Shown: in pieces, positions 9,927-21,676 of the stretch
How positions within the stretch are numbered: position 1 is the stretch's first letter
Layout: every line of letters starts with the position of its first letter
Assembly: GCA_013339765.2 (NCBI GenBank)
Contig: CM023449.1
Coordinates: 40,562,528 to 40,626,527 of the forward strand
DNA from: Haemaphysalis longicornis
Taxonomy: Eukaryota > Arthropoda > Arachnida > Ixodida > Ixodidae
DNA length: 64,000 bases
Direction of reading: 5' to 3'
Notes under the pieces: model-generated
Seen by the model: the letters and a program-made list of their open reading frames with translations, nothing else
The model's database searches: none
Told to the model about the DNA's origin: nothing
Translations under genes and position numbers: made by a program

Positions 9927-12079
9927 AATGTTCATCATTTTTTGAAAGAAATTAAAAAGACAAGCTAAAAAAAGGATAGAAATGGACTTGCGATATCAAT
10001 AAGTATACAATATTCTCCTCCACCGCGCGAATATTTCACACAGAATTATAAAAACCTGGAAATGCAAACCCAACAACACAAGACAGCCAAAAGCACCAAA
10101 TGCTGAAAGCATTGCATTTGCCCAAAAACGAATAATTAACGAAGTTAACACATTTGTCGTTACAGCAGCTAGCGTAAATGTAGAATATTTGTCCGAGACA
10201 TTTTAAGAACATAAACAAAGGTAGAAACGAACTAACAAAATATTCGCCATACTCGACCTCACGCTATTGAGGCAACAATAAAATAAACCCGAAAAAAGGA
10301 AACAGAAGCACAAAAAAATCGCAGAAAAGCACCAATCAAAAGAATCCTAATATGCCGCAGCGGCGTAATGCTTACAAAGTATACAATTTTCAGAATTTTC
10401 AAGGTTGAGTAATTTTATTTATATTGCACGTACAGAATATTTGTTTTTTCTTCTGTACGTTCGGCGAACCCAACGCGCATTTTGCAAGCTGCTCTGAGGC
10501 TGTCTGCCACGGCTGGTGCTGTACATCTGGTGACGGAGGCAGTTTACATGAACAGCCACGAGCAGATAATACGTTAATTCAAATGTTAGCACGACCAGCG
10601 CTTTCGAAATTATTGAGCATTGAAATAACTCGTACAAGCTGGGCCCCTGCCAACACCAGTAACACGATGCTCCCGAAAAGGGTACACGCACAAATTCAAG
10701 ATGTGCGATGCAGTTTCACTGACGTTCTCGCGTGAGAGGACAGCCACCAAAGTGTACAACCAACGGATGGCCCGACCTACGCTGATGACGAAAAAATTCC
10801 GGATCCAAGCGTTGAGGTGACCAGCTGCTGCTCGTAGCGGAGCCCGCGCTCCCGTTATTAACATTTTCTTGGTAGTGACCATAATTTGTTCTAAAGCGAT
10901 ATTCCAGCCGCGTTTTTGTAGCTGTTAAGGCACCCGAAAACACAAAAGTACACGGCATTTCTTTTTTAGTGCACAAAGGCGCCGCTCCGCGATACATGGG
11001 CCGCCGGCAATGCATGCCGCCGGCGGTGGCTGACCTTGCTCGCCCCGAACAAGCAACATTTACCGCTGGGGTTGCCAGGGGGCGCTGAGTGTGCGGCTGA
11101 AGTAGAGTGCCTCGATGCGCGCGAGCATCAAGGCACCCCAGGCTGAAGCCCTGGAGCAGCAGCAGGTGACAGCGCGCTAGCCCTGCTAGCCCAGTCATTT
11201 TCCTGTGTACCATGATCGCTGCTGACTGATCCTCCGGCACTTCCGCCACTGCAGTCTGCAGCACTGCTACCAGCGCGGCGTTCCCAAAGTGCGACATTCC
11301 ACCCAGAGTCTCCACGTAAGTGTGCACTGTACTCACCAGGTAATGGCGATTCGCAAGAGTTAACACAAAAGGTGCTGTCTATCCTAAGATCTCAGAGGCA
11401 GTCGATTTTGTCGCACAATATTGCGTTGTGATAAAATGCGCCCGGTCGAGTTTTTCTTCCTTCAGACTAAGCGTACGTGTCCAGTAATTTTTTGAGCTTG
11501 CTTCGAAAGCCATTACAACTGCAGAACGGCCTGTTCCCAATGCAAACAAAACTGGCGCCGACATTTTTGTGTCAGTCCACTGGCGCCATCGATATCTTCA
11601 GAAGTGAAGTAAGGAGATGTCAGAGCGGTTTTATCTCTTACCGGCGAATGACACTGTGTCGTTTGCACTAACGTTTCTTGCATTTTCAGTTGCAAGCGCT
11701 CTTCTTTTTTCGTTTTCTTTTTTCGACTTACATGCCATGTAAGTTCGCGCCTGTGCTATTCACAGATTGCAAAGTTTAGGAATACGTTGGCGATGGGTTC
11801 GCTGATCAATGTAATCTCACAGCATCGCAGGGTGTCCAAAAACTTACCATGGCTTAGTTCTAATAACCGAAAACATTAAGCTTGTTGATGTCTGCGTCTG
11901 AGCAAACGAATTTGGTTTCGCTTTCAGCCGCACTTTCCTAAAGGTAGATGAATTAACGGCTGTACAAGCAATGCTTTGTAATTTTGCACTGTCAGATGTG
12001 TGAAGCAGCAGCGTCCAGCTCTTTAATTGTCTTTATTTCTAAAAAAGCTGGCGCAATTTGCACTCGTGGTGCAAGGCTG
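9927..12079. other. No gene recognised
   Basis: The first part (9930-10420) is AT-rich. The rest has short chance frames on both strands, the longest 216 codons on the minus strand at 11366-10716, with no domain, motif or plausible splice context. I see no transposon ends here. Confidence 0.4.
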
Positions 12080-15040
12080 GAAGAGAGAGAGAGAATCCAC
12101 TTTATGCGGAACTCTGGTTTTAGGGCGATGGAGTGGCGGTGGCCCAGAGGGCCGCCGCGACGTAGAGGGCCCGACCGGTGACCAGTTCTTGGCGGTCGCG
12201 GTCCGAGGTCCGAGCACCCCAGAGCCTGTTTGTTCCCAGGGGATGGGGGATGGTAGAGAGGGGAAGGGGTCGCGCGGACATTCGCAGAGCGAGAGAGTGA
12301 TAGAGCGTGTCCGGCGCGTCACACAAGGGATAGTTGGGAGAGGAAAACGGGTGAGGGTGAGAGGAAAACAGGTGAGGGTACGTATGCTCTAATAGAGTGC
12401 GGTGAGGAAAGGAGTGCGTCTGAAGAAGGCGCCACGAGGGAAGGGTGAGGAGGGTGAGTTGTCTGCGAAGGAGGCGGTAATGTTGGGTGATGTCCTGGTA
12501 TGTGAGCAGTACCGAATGGGACATCTCGGGAAAGCGGCGTTTAGGTGTAAAAGAAGCACCTGCCCGGGGAGTCAAAGCTCGGGCTTGGTGGTGGAGAGCC
12601 ATTACCACCTATCCCGGTGTGGGCCGAAGTCCACAGCAGCGTCACGGGTTCGGAAGGGGGTCGAGTGCGAATAATTTGGAGGGCCAGTGATGAAATGGTT
12701 CCCTTGAGGTAATTTCGGGTGGCGGGTTGCGAATCTGATAACAGAGTTTTAGCATAGCGGCTAGCGGAGGCTCACGCTACGGCGGCTTGTTAGCGGGACC
12801 AGACTGCGCATGCGCGCGTGGGGAGTGCGAGGAGGTTGCCCCTTAGCGGAGGGAAAGAGCGGGCATGGCGAAGGCAGGCCGGCGGAACTAATCCACCCCA
12901 CCGTAACGAATTTGCTCTCCCAAGTCGGGCCCCGCTACCCGCCGCCGTAGCGTTAGCGGATGCTACCCGCTATGCTAAAACTCTCTAATATAACAAGAGG
13001 GGTGGGTGTTTGGGTAAGAGAGAGGGCAATTTCCATCTCCTTCGCGGTGACTAAGTCGAGGTGAGCACCGTGGCTGAAGCTTGCGGGTCGGCGCCAGGTG
13101 CTGCTATCACCGCAATGGCAAAAGCGGGCTTGCTCGGATACTCAGCCGCGTGACCCCCCGCGTCTACATATAGGACGTTCGGGGAAGGGGAGTAGTGTCT
13201 GAGATGATCCCGGGGACGGGCTAAACAGCGACCAATGTGGAAGGTGGGATTCATATTGCGGGGTAGGGGTATGACGTGGATGCTGGAGCGGATTGAGAGA
13301 GGGATGGTAACCATAGTATCGAGTAGAATGGGTGGGTCGAGATGCGCGCCCGTTCAAGAATGCAGCGGCCGGTGGGCGTTTGGGATAGGCGAGTGATTTG
13401 GGCAGTGCGGTGCGTTTCGAGTAGCTCCGTCACCGTGTTGTGCAGACCTAGGGCTAGAAATTGTTCGGTAAGGGCGTGGGCAAGAGAAGCGCCGCACGAT
13501 AGGCACGTCTTAAAAGAGCGTCCAAGGACTACTGTTGAGTGAGGGTGAGGGTGGCATACGGTAGGTGGGAGCAGAAGTGAGAGATGAGGAAGCTATGAAG
13601 GAGGCGAAGGCGCTCAGATTCAACGAGGCCATTTTTACGGGTTGTGGTGCGTTTAATGAGGCCTATGATCTGCGTGGTGTAAGTGCGAAGCTGGGCGATG
13701 GTGTGTGTGCTGCTGCGAGTTGAGTGTATGATAAAGCCGAGGATGCGGACTTGTGAGACATGGGGAATAATGGTGCCATCGAGCGAGACCTGTATGGATT
13801 CAGCTGCACCGTGTAGGGAGGTGGACCGGGATCGCCGTGGAGGTAATAGGCAATTATGATTTGGGGACAGAGCAGGAGAGACCTGCAGCTTAGACATGCT
13901 GGTGTACGATAGAGGCTCCTTGATTGAGGGTCTCTTCGATCATAGCATCACTACCGCTGGGCACCCATAGTGTGATGTCGTCAGCATAGATCACAGATCG
14001 GAGGTTGGGGGTGTGTTCAAATGCGCGAGCGAGAGGTGTCATAGCTAGGTTAAAGAGAAGCGGAGAAAGGACGAAGCCCTGGGGCGTGCTGCGAGAGGGC
14101 ATAGGGAAAGTTGTGGATAGGAGTGAGCCGAGGCGCAGTGTAGCGGTGCGGTTAGAAAGGAAGTTTGTTATGTATACGGGTGTGTGCAACTGCCAAGATT
14201 GTGGTGGCTGACGGAGTCAAGGATGGCGTGGTGGGAGGCATGATCGAAAGCTTTATGTAGATCAAGTGCGAGGATGGCGGCGTTGTCGGATTTAGGTGGC
14301 TGGGCGAGGATGTCAGCGTGAATTTGGAGGATAGCGTCTTGGGTCGAAAGGCCAGGGCGAAAATCATATTGGGTGGAAGTAGCTGGTTCTCTTCAAGGTA
14401 GGCAGTAAGGCGGGTGTTGATGACATGCTCTAAGAGTTTGCCTAGGCAGGAAGTGAGCGAAATGGGGCAGAAATGTTCAAGTGCAAGAGTTTTGTTGGGT
14501 TTCGGAATTAGAGAGATGTTTGCGTGTTTCCATGAGCTGGGAAGAGTGCCGTGCTCCCAGTGGTAGTTAAACAAAGTGGTGATATGATCAATACAAATAT
14601 CGTCAAGGTGTCGGAGTAGCTTGTTAGTGATGGCGTCCGCGCCTGCATGGTGCGGTTTGGCGGCGCAGGGAACGGATGGCCTGTACGATTTCCTCGCGAG
14701 AAATTTCAGCATCGAAGGTGGGGTTGGGAGCTCCGGCGTTGCGTGCAATGGGTGGCTCGGAGGAATTAGAGGTCGGTATGTATATGGCGGATATTATATC
14801 TTGCTTGGTGCCATCTTGCGTGTGGAGAAGCTGTGTGATATGTATGGATTGGCTGGATTTGGATTTGGAAGGGTATAATAGAGCCCAGGTGCGACGCATG
14901 TTGAAGGTACCCCGCATTTCGTCGCAGAGTTGGTGCCAGTTGGCTCGCGTAAGGTATTCGGCGTGTCGTGTAATCTCAGTGCGGAGGAGTTCGAGTCGGC
15001 GGCCGAGGGCTCGGCGGTGCTTGTGTTTGCGCCACCAGAT
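12080..15040 (-). pseudogene. Decayed, 5'-truncated LINE ORF2
   Basis: On the minus strand, from about 15040, the pre-RT linker appears (WWRKHKHRRALGRRLELLR), then RT fingers (ISLIPKPNKT, PISLTSCLGKLLEHV), palm (STPQGFVLSPLLFN; YADDITLWV near 13960), thumb (IIGLIKRTTTRKNGLVES), the beginning of RNase H (VLYVDAGG near 13170), and after a MITE the zinc-finger end (YQDITQHYRLLRRQ, then ALWATATPSP). Several frameshifts separate these blocks. The 3' end near 12090 has a (TC)n tail. Endonuclease and ORF1 are missing. It is related to, but clearly older than, the complete element at 16.1-22.0 kb. Confidence 0.8.
12742..12985. mobile_element. Short MITE with CAGAGTTTTAGC termini
   Basis: Terminal inverted repeats of about 40 bases begin CAGAGTTTTAGCATAGCGG on the left and mirror to GCTATGCTAAAACTCTC on the right. 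The element interrupts the LINE copy between RNase H and the zinc finger. The CAGAG start resembles hAT ends; the flanks give only an imperfect duplication, so the superfamily is uncertain. Confidence 0.65.
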
Positions 15041-15971
15041 GCATCATTTTGGAGTCCAAGTAGGCGGAGGGAATTTTCGGGTCTATGAGTCTCTCTTGTT
15101 TTTTAGCTTGCGACAGGTTGGAAAAACAGCAGAGCGTGGCGGGAACGGTCAAATTATTGTGGCATCATGGCGGCGATGGGAGCAGTCTGTGTTGATTTTA
15201 CCCAACCGACCGAACCGCTTCCGCTCACTGACTAGCCAGAGTCACTGTTCTTTTTTTTTTCTTTTCTGCAAAATGAGTGCTCAAAGAAGGGACATCCATG
15301 CACGGCCTCCGGGCCTCCCCTTTCCTCCAATAAAGGCTTGAATCAAATCCAATGACTCTGACTAGTGAGTGAGCGGAAGCGGTTTGGCCGGTTGGGTAAA
15401 AATCAAGACAGACTGCTCCCATCTAGTGCAGCAATCCTCGCTCGTATCGTTTCGCAACTACAACTGATCAGGGCAGCCCTATCCGAACTTGCCGCTGAAA
15501 GATTCCCATGTAGCGGCAACTCAGCGTCCGTGCTGCCCGCTTGAGAGGCGTGAAAGCACGTGAACTGGCGATGAGAACAGCGCGCGAGAGATCACGCCAC
15601 GAGCGCTGGGGAGTGTTCTCGAAGGTCGAGCTGGCCGACAGGCCGACGATCCGATGCTCCTCACGAGGCGCATGCTCACGTGCGGTCGGTATTTTTTCTT
15701 GGTATTTTTTTCCTGGTAACGCTGGACGGCGGAACTAAAGCTTACACAGCTCTGCTGTTACAAAGTAGTCCGCAACGTACTGTATGCGAGTCATTCCACT
15801 TCTAGCTGCCTGTAATGCTCGCAGCTTCTAGTCCCAACCTGTAGGTAGTAACCTACATTGAATCCCCCGTGCACTGGTATTGTCGCACTATTAGAGTCAA
15901 CTACAGCTATGCTAGTATTATTCCACGTCTTTTCAACCAATAAAGGATGTTCTGTTGTTTTGACAGCTCTG
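15041..15971. other. Non-coding; inverted repeat 15175-15421 around a LINE tail
   Basis: Arms 15175-15244 and 15350-15421 begin ATGGGAGCAGTCTGT on each side and include CCGCTTCCGCTCACT. The centre ends in CCTCCAATAAAGGC, which looks like a LINE 3' end or internal part of a fold-back element. The remaining sequence to 15971 shows no gene. Confidence 0.55.
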
Positions 15972-16073
15972 TTAAAGGAGCCGTGAAGACAAAATACAAG
16001 TTGGGTTTATTAGAAAGACTGCTTAGTCCCGATAACAATGATACCAATATCATCGCAATCTTCGAACAAATAA

Positions 16074-16087
16074 CGGAGATATTAAAG
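16074..16087. repeat. Target-site duplication, left copy
   Basis: CGGAGATATTAAAG is identical to 21970-21983 on the other side of the LINE. It fixes both ends of the insertion to the base. Confidence 0.88.
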
Positions 16088-16172
16088 GAGGAGGAAACAA
16101 CTTTATTGAGACCTGCAGATGAGACGTGGCCTAAACGTCGCGTCGGTCTGCCGCACGTCGCCTGCTACCTCT

Positions 16173-19100
16173 TCATGCTGAACCTCCGAAGGAGGTAGCA
16201 CGTTCGGGTCGCTGGCGTTCGAGGGCAGCCAACACCTGCTGGACGGCCAGAAATTGGATGTTGTAGTCCTTGCTTCTCGCCGCGTCCATAAATTGCGGCG
16301 GGATCACTGTGGCTGCGTTGGCCTTGCTTGGATTCACTTCGCAGTTCCATAGGATATGAGCCGCAGTGGCTCTCTCCTTCTTACACAATACACAGTTATC
16401 ACTTACATACACTTCAGGGCACATGTGCTTGGCTAACACCGGGGTTAATAGCGAGTTCGTTTGTAGCTGTCTAAATGTCACTGATTCTTCTCTTGTCAAT
16501 TTTGGGTGAGGTGGCGGGAGAGTCCGGCGATTAATGCGGTACCACTCGAGGATGTCCCCGTATGTGATGAGTGGCTCCGTCTCCACAGGCTGGGTCGACT
16601 TAGGGGAGGAGGCCGGACTATCAAGCGCGCCGCGGCCGGTGAGCGCGAGCGCTGCCCGGTCGGCCTCCTCGTTCCTGTTGTCATGCCCTTCGCGGAGACC
16701 CAGGGGGCCCACATGCGCTGGGAACCACCGTAGAGTTATTGGCATCGTCCGGGGGGGTAGGGCACCGCACACCCTCACTGCACCGGGGGACACATGGTTC
16801 GTGGCATAGCTCAGTATTGCGGGTCTTGAGTCACTAAGCACTGTAGTGCACTTTGGGTTCGTGATGGCTAGCGCGATGGCTAGCTCTTCTGCGTGGTGGG
16901 CGTCTCGGGCTGTAAAACTTCCTGCAGTGTACGTCTCTCCTGACGCGGCTGCTATCACTACCGCGGCGTAGGTATTAGGTCGGTTGGGATACTTCGCGGC
17001 GTCAACGTAGTAAGCGCCGGTGTCTGCAGCGTGTGTAGCGGTAAGCGCCTTCGCCCTGGCGAGTCGGCGTTCTTGATTATGCTCCGGGTGCATATGTCGG
17101 GGAACCGGAGGCACGTGGAGGCTGCGCAGTAGGCTCTGTGGCAGGGATAACGGGACGTTGTTGTCCTGTGATTCTTGTCTGTGGTAGCCAATGCGCTGCA
17201 AGATGTAGCGTCCAGTGCGGGTCTGTGACAGTCTCGTGAACTGTGCCATGCGCTGGGCTTCGGCTATTTCGTCCAGGGTGTTATGAACGCCCAGTTCGAG
17301 GAGCTTGTCTGTGTTGGTGTGTAGGTAGAGGCCGAGTGCCGCCTTGTATGCCTTGCGGATGATGATGTTGAGCTTTTGGCGCTCGACGGCCTTCCAATTG
17401 TGAAAGGCTGCCACATAGGCAATGTGACTGATTGCAAACGATTGTATTAATCTGAGAAGGCTAGCCTCCCTCATGCCTGCATGGCGCGTGGACACCCTCC
17501 TTATAAGTCTGGTGGCTGCGGCGACTTTGGTTTCCAACTTGCTGATGGCGAGGCCGTTCTGTCTGAGCGCATCTAGGTGGAGGCCTAGTACACGCAGGGT
17601 CTTTACGTGTGGGATTGTGGTTCCGTCTCTTGTTCTAAGGGTGATGTTTGCAGCCGTGGAGGTACGGGTCCGGCGCTCGTGAGGAGGTAGGATTAGAAGC
17701 TCAGACTTGGTCGGGGAGCATATTAGGCCAGTGCTCTGAAGCCGGTCCTCGATAACGTCAATCGCTTGTTGTAATGTAGCTTCAATGTGGCCGTCGCTGC
17801 CTCCCGTCACCCATAGGGTGATATCGTCGGCGTAGATGGTGTGCCTGACGTCGGGGAGGCTAGCAAGATGGTTAGCCACATCAATCATTACTAGGTTGAA
17901 TAGCATGGGGGAGATCACCGACCCCTGCGGTGTCCCAATGCTGCCCAGTGATTTTGAGGGGAGCTGTATATCCCCGGCATGGATAGTTGTGGTTCGGTCG
18001 GACAAGAAGTCTTTGACGTACGAGAAGGTACGCCGTCCCATGTTGAGGCGGGATATCTGCTCTAGGATGGCTGAATGACGGACTCGATCAAAGGCGCTTT
18101 GAAGGTCCAGGCCCAGAACCGCTCTGTTGTCGAGGGTGCGAGTCGGCTGGTCGACGACTTCGTGTTTGAGTAACAGCATGGCATCCTGAGTTCCTAATTT
18201 CGCCCGGAAGCCGAGAATCGTGTCCGGGTATAGCTCTTCGCTTTCCAAGTATAGCTGCCACCGGTTGAGCAGTACATGCTCAAGGACTTTGCCCATGCAG
18301 GATGTGAGTGATATGGGGCGCAGATTGTCTATGTGAGGAGGCTTCCCAGGTTTAGGTATTAGGACTGTTTTCGCCTCCTTCCAGCGTTTTGGTAGTCGAC
18401 CGCCACGCCAGCACTCGTTGTAGAAACGTGTGAGAGCGGAGACGGCCGCATCATTTAGGTTGCGGAGAGCTTTGTTCGACGTCCTGTCGGGTCCTGCTGC
18501 CGATCTACAGTTGATTGTTTGTAATACTGCCCTGACTTCCCACTCTTCAATGTCTCTGTCGAGGAGAGCGTTGTCTGCTCCCGTGTAATCTGGGAGAGGC
18601 TCAGGGGGGGTAGATGGCAGGTATCTAGCGTTCAGACGTCGGCAGACTTCAGGTTCGCCGAGCTCTTGCTGAGCCCGATGTAGGGTACGGGCAAGTCCGT
18701 GGCGCTGCGTTCCTTTAGCTTTGTTCTCATCTAGCAAGTGTCGTAGGAGGTGCCAGGTGCGACTCTTATGCATCTGTCCATCGGCTTCTTGACATACCGC
18801 GTGCCACTGCTGACGACAGAGGACTGCACAGTGCTTCTCGATTTCTCGGTTGAGTATTGCAATTCTCTTGCGGAGCTTCCGGTTGTGTCGTTGTGTTTTC
18901 CATCTGTTCTGTAGGGACTTCTTTGCCACGAGTAAGTGTGCGAGTCGACTGTCAGCTTGTGGGGTGGAGTCGTCGAGCTCAACGTCGGTGGTGGCTGCTT
19001 GGGCCGCTTCGTTAAGGGCTTGCGTCCATTTCTCGATGTCGTCCACATGTTCTGGGATGCTTTCCAGTGCCCTGCGATAGGCGATCCAGTCTGTTATGCG

Positions 19101-19976
19101 TTGTGTTTTGGGGTCAAGTGTTTGCGCTGTGGACTGTAGCGGCACGGTAACTTCTATGATGCAATGGTCGCTGCCAAGCGTCTCCCCGGTATTGCGCCAG
19201 CGTATCCCGGCACCGCTGCGAGTCGATTTGCAGAAAGTGAGATCGGGGTTGGTGTCTCGTTGTGTCGACGAGCCGATGCGGGTATGTGCCGTGGGGTCGT
19301 TGAGCAGATGGTAATCAGCGTCTGTGGCGTCCTCAAGCAGGCTGCGTCCTTTTACGTTCGTCTTGGGGTAGCCCCAGTCCGTGTGGAACGCATTGAAGTC
19401 ACCACAGAGCAACGTTGTGTTGTCTTGGGCTAGTTCGCTTGTCTTGTGTATTAGGGTCCGAAACTTCTGCTGGAAATGCTTGGGGTTGCTATATACGTTA
19501 ACTACGAAGGTACTCTTCTTCTTTTTCCGGCCGGTGATGAGTTCCACTGCGCAGCATTCGATAGCGCTGTTCTTCAGAAGTGTGTGTTCGAGGTAAGCGA
19601 TTCCTTTCCTCACCAGAGTACAAACCCCCTGGCCAGCCCCTTTACCGACTGCACGAGCGCTGGGTGGGCTGGCGTGGGAGCGGTATCCTGGTAGATTCGG
19701 AGGGGTCTCACTATGCGTTTCTTGGAGTAGAATAACATCTGGTGATCGTGGGAGTTGTCTGATGTATTGCTGTAGGGCTGCTCGCCTGCGTTGGAATCCG
19801 TTTGAGTTCCATTGCCAGACTACTAGGTCTTGATTGGAGACTAGTGTTGCTCTGGCCATGTTGGGCGTTGGTCGGGTTGCGGGTAGTGCGGACCGGGGCC
19901 GGGTCGGGAGATGGCTACTTGAATCTGAATGAGTGTCTCTTGTATCGCTTGCATGCTGTTCTGCATAGCTTGACAC
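16173..19976 (-). CDS. LINE ORF2: endonuclease, reverse transcriptase, RNase H
   Basis: 1,267 residues. The endonuclease is in residues ~50-275: QWNSNG, LLQETH, GDFNAFHTDWG and GSDHC carry the expected Asn, Glu, Asp and His. The RT runs ~490-800: VLIPKPGK, RPISLTSCMGK, LDLQSAFDRV, GTPQGSVISPMLFN and YADDITLW hold all catalytic Asp residues. RNase H is at ~970-1120 with VDAA, AEELAIALA, SDSRPA and NEEADRAA, again with the acidic residues in place. A zinc-finger-like end (CVLCKKERATAAHILWNC) closes the protein. It would nick DNA and copy the element RNA by target-primed reverse transcription. The chosen start overlaps ORF1 by 136 bases in another frame, so expression may use reinitiation or frameshifting; a start further in is possible. 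Confidence 0.92.
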   Translation of the reverse strand: MSSYAEQHASDTRDTHSDSSSHLPTRPRSALPATRPTPNMARATLVSNQDLVVWQWNSNGFQRRRAALQQYIRQLPRSPDVILLQETHSETPPNLPGYRSHASPPSARAVGKGAGQGVCTLVRKGIAYLEHTLLKNSAIECCAVELITGRKKKKSTFVVNVYSNPKHFQQKFRTLIHKTSELAQDNTTLLCGDFNAFHTDWGYPKTNVKGRSLLEDATDADYHLLNDPTAHTRIGSSTQRDTNPDLTFCKSTRSGAGIRWRNTGETLGSDHCIIEVTVPLQSTAQTLDPKTQRITDWIAYRRALESIPEHVDDIEKWTQALNEAAQAATTDVELDDSTPQADSRLAHLLVAKKSLQNRWKTQRHNRKLRKRIAILNREIEKHCAVLCRQQWHAVCQEADGQMHKSRTWHLLRHLLDENKAKGTQRHGLARTLHRAQQELGEPEVCRRLNARYLPSTPPEPLPDYTGADNALLDRDIEEWEVRAVLQTINCRSAAGPDRTSNKALRNLNDAAVSALTRFYNECWRGGRLPKRWKEAKTVLIPKPGKPPHIDNLRPISLTSCMGKVLEHVLLNRWQLYLESEELYPDTILGFRAKLGTQDAMLLLKHEVVDQPTRTLDNRAVLGLDLQSAFDRVRHSAILEQISRLNMGRRTFSYVKDFLSDRTTTIHAGDIQLPSKSLGSIGTPQGSVISPMLFNLVMIDVANHLASLPDVRHTIYADDITLWVTGGSDGHIEATLQQAIDVIEDRLQSTGLICSPTKSELLILPPHERRTRTSTAANITLRTRDGTTIPHVKTLRVLGLHLDALRQNGLAISKLETKVAAATRLIRRVSTRHAGMREASLLRLIQSFAISHIAYVAAFHNWKAVERQKLNIIIRKAYKAALGLYLHTNTDKLLELGVHNTLDEIAEAQRMAQFTRLSQTRTGRYILQRIGYHRQESQDNNVPLSLPQSLLRSLHVPPVPRHMHPEHNQERRLARAKALTATHAADTGAYYVDAAKYPNRPNTYAAVVIAAASGETYTAGSFTARDAHHAEELAIALAITNPKCTTVLSDSRPAILSYATNHVSPGAVRVCGALPPRTMPITLRWFPAHVGPLGLREGHDNRNEEADRAALALTGRGALDSPASSPKSTQPVETEPLITYGDILEWYRINRRTLPPPHPKLTREESVTFRQLQTNSLLTPVLAKHMCPEVYVSDNCVLCKKERATAAHILWNCEVNPSKANAATVIPPQFMDAARSKDYNIQFLAVQQVLAALERQRPERATSFGGSA

Positions 19977-21676
19977 GTCTGCTCGAGCGCTGTAAGACGT
20001 GTGTTGATATTCGCCGTGGTGGCTTCGAGTGCTGCTAGGCGCTTGTTGGTTGTTTCGGCATGTCGTTTGAAGGCTTCTTCGTGTCGATTGAAGCGCTCTT
20101 CATGTCTGTTAAAGCGCTCTTCGAGGCGTCGAAAGGTTGCTCTCAATTTGCTGTCCTTGGGTGCGTCAGTGGCTCGTCTCTTGGCCTGAGGTTCAGGTTC
20201 ATCTGCCGCCGATTCTTCGTCGGCCATTTCTTCGATGGATGTGTCTTGGGAAGGCGTTGATGATTGTTGCTGAAGGGCGAGTAGGCGATCCAGCTTCTCG
20301 GTCATCTCGGCAATGCGGGCATCTTGCTCGGCGATTCGGTGCTTTAACCGATCGTTCTCGGTTCGGAGGGCGATCATCTCTGGGCTTGGCGGAGACTTTG
20401 CTGGCGCTTGCTTGGAAGCAGGCGGCTTGACCACGTCGGCCCACGCCACTCGCTCTTTTGAGCGCGCCGCTTGACCTTTCCGACTAGCGCTGCGGCGGCG
20501 GCTGGCGGAGCGTCGGCGGCTGCTACTGCGATGACGTGAGCGGCTGCGTCTGCCCGCAGCTGGCACCTGCGCGTGCGCCTGCTCGTGCGCTCGTGGTTGC
20601 AGCTGCGGGAATTCCACTAGGCCTGATGGCCGCTGTTGCTGCTCCACGTGCTTTCGCTCCCATCGACGACGCGTGACGACGTATGGAACCTTGTAGCGGT
20701 TCTTGCACCCCGCCGCTCCTGTGGGATGGGGGCCGTTACAAAGCTTGCAGCGTGGCGTGCACCCCTTTTCATGGTCAGGGCCCGGGTTTGGTGCGTTGCA
20801 TGCATAGCATACTTTGACGTCCGGGAAAGGGCATACGTCTGTGCGGTGTCCCACTTTGCCGCAACACCGGCATACCTCGTAGTGCTGGCGGTAAAGGCTG
20901 CATTTGACTAGAATTGCGCCATACTTGATGTAATTTGGTACTTTCGTTCCCTCGAACACGACAATGATGGTAGTTGACGTGCCGATTCGATGCGCTTCTA
21001 GAGCTAGTGGGTTAGCCGCGTTGACAATGTTTGTTTGCAAGTCTTCGTGCGTGTCTGTCGTTGCGATGCCACGGATGATTCCCTTTGCCGTCCCATTTGG
21101 GGCCGATAGGTAGGCACTCACTTCGTATTCTCGACCACTTATGCAGAGGCGACGTGTGCCCGTGTATCGTTTGGTCCTGTCCTCATCGGGGGTGCTTACC
21201 ACGATAATATTCTGAGCCGCGTTGGTGCAGATTGTGTCTTCTTTGGATTCCTGCAGCGTTGTCCCTGCTGCTGCGAACACAGCCGCCATAATTGTGGACG
21301 CCTCAGTGCGAGCGACGTTGAGTCCGCCTCGTGGGCGTAGCACGATCTTGTTGTCGTCTCTCGGTAGCGAACGGGGCATGCGGGCCGCCTTGTTAATTCG
21401 TGCTGTTACTCTCTTCGCATACGCGGCGTGGTTCATAACAGGCTCCTCGCGGGTGTATATTGGCTCACCGTTGTTGGTGGAGATAGCTCGTTGTCGTAGT
21501 CGTCTGCTGGCGGCTTGCCAGCCCTCCGTGTCCGTCGGTTGAAGCTCGGTCCCACGGACGACGATAGCCGTGCGCCCCGTGTTGTAGTCGACTTGCAAAT
21601 TGGAGGTTTGAGGTCCGTCGTTGTCGGTTGGGATGCTTCCGGTGTCCATGACGGCTGGCTCCATGTTGGTGGTCAT
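19841..21676 (-). CDS. LINE ORF1: gag-like RNA-binding protein
   Basis: 611 residues. Three zinc-knuckle-like motifs sit near residues 267-330: CRCCGKVGHRTDVC (a canonical C-x2-C-x4-H-x4-C), CYACNAPNPGPDHEKGC and CKLCNGPHPTGAAGC. An Arg/Ser-rich run (RRSRSRHRSSSRRRSASR) follows at about 375-400. Two predicted coiled-coil stretches come next: ENDRLKHRIAEQDARIAEM at about 440, and a long Glu/Arg/His heptad region with RFNRHEE repeats at about 515-590. This is the nucleic-acid-binding, self-associating ORF1 type of I/R1/Jockey LINEs, which coats the element RNA. The start ATG at 21676 follows a GC-rich leader; no upstream in-frame start competes. Confidence 0.88.
   Translation of the reverse strand: MTTNMEPAVMDTGSIPTDNDGPQTSNLQVDYNTGRTAIVVRGTELQPTDTEGWQAASRRLRQRAISTNNGEPIYTREEPVMNHAAYAKRVTARINKAARMPRSLPRDDNKIVLRPRGGLNVARTEASTIMAAVFAAAGTTLQESKEDTICTNAAQNIIVVSTPDEDRTKRYTGTRRLCISGREYEVSAYLSAPNGTAKGIIRGIATTDTHEDLQTNIVNAANPLALEAHRIGTSTTIIVVFEGTKVPNYIKYGAILVKCSLYRQHYEVCRCCGKVGHRTDVCPFPDVKVCYACNAPNPGPDHEKGCTPRCKLCNGPHPTGAAGCKNRYKVPYVVTRRRWERKHVEQQQRPSGLVEFPQLQPRAHEQAHAQVPAAGRRSRSRHRSSSRRRSASRRRSASRKGQAARSKERVAWADVVKPPASKQAPAKSPPSPEMIALRTENDRLKHRIAEQDARIAEMTEKLDRLLALQQQSSTPSQDTSIEEMADEESAADEPEPQAKRRATDAPKDSKLRATFRRLEERFNRHEERFNRHEEAFKRHAETTNKRLAALEATTANINTRLTALEQTCQAMQNSMQAIQETLIQIQVAISRPGPGPHYPQPDQRPTWPEQH

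Noticed and set aside
10716..11366. 216-codon minus-strand frame
   Set aside because: No recognisable domain, no plausible splice context, and composition like surrounding non-coding DNA; likely a chance frame.
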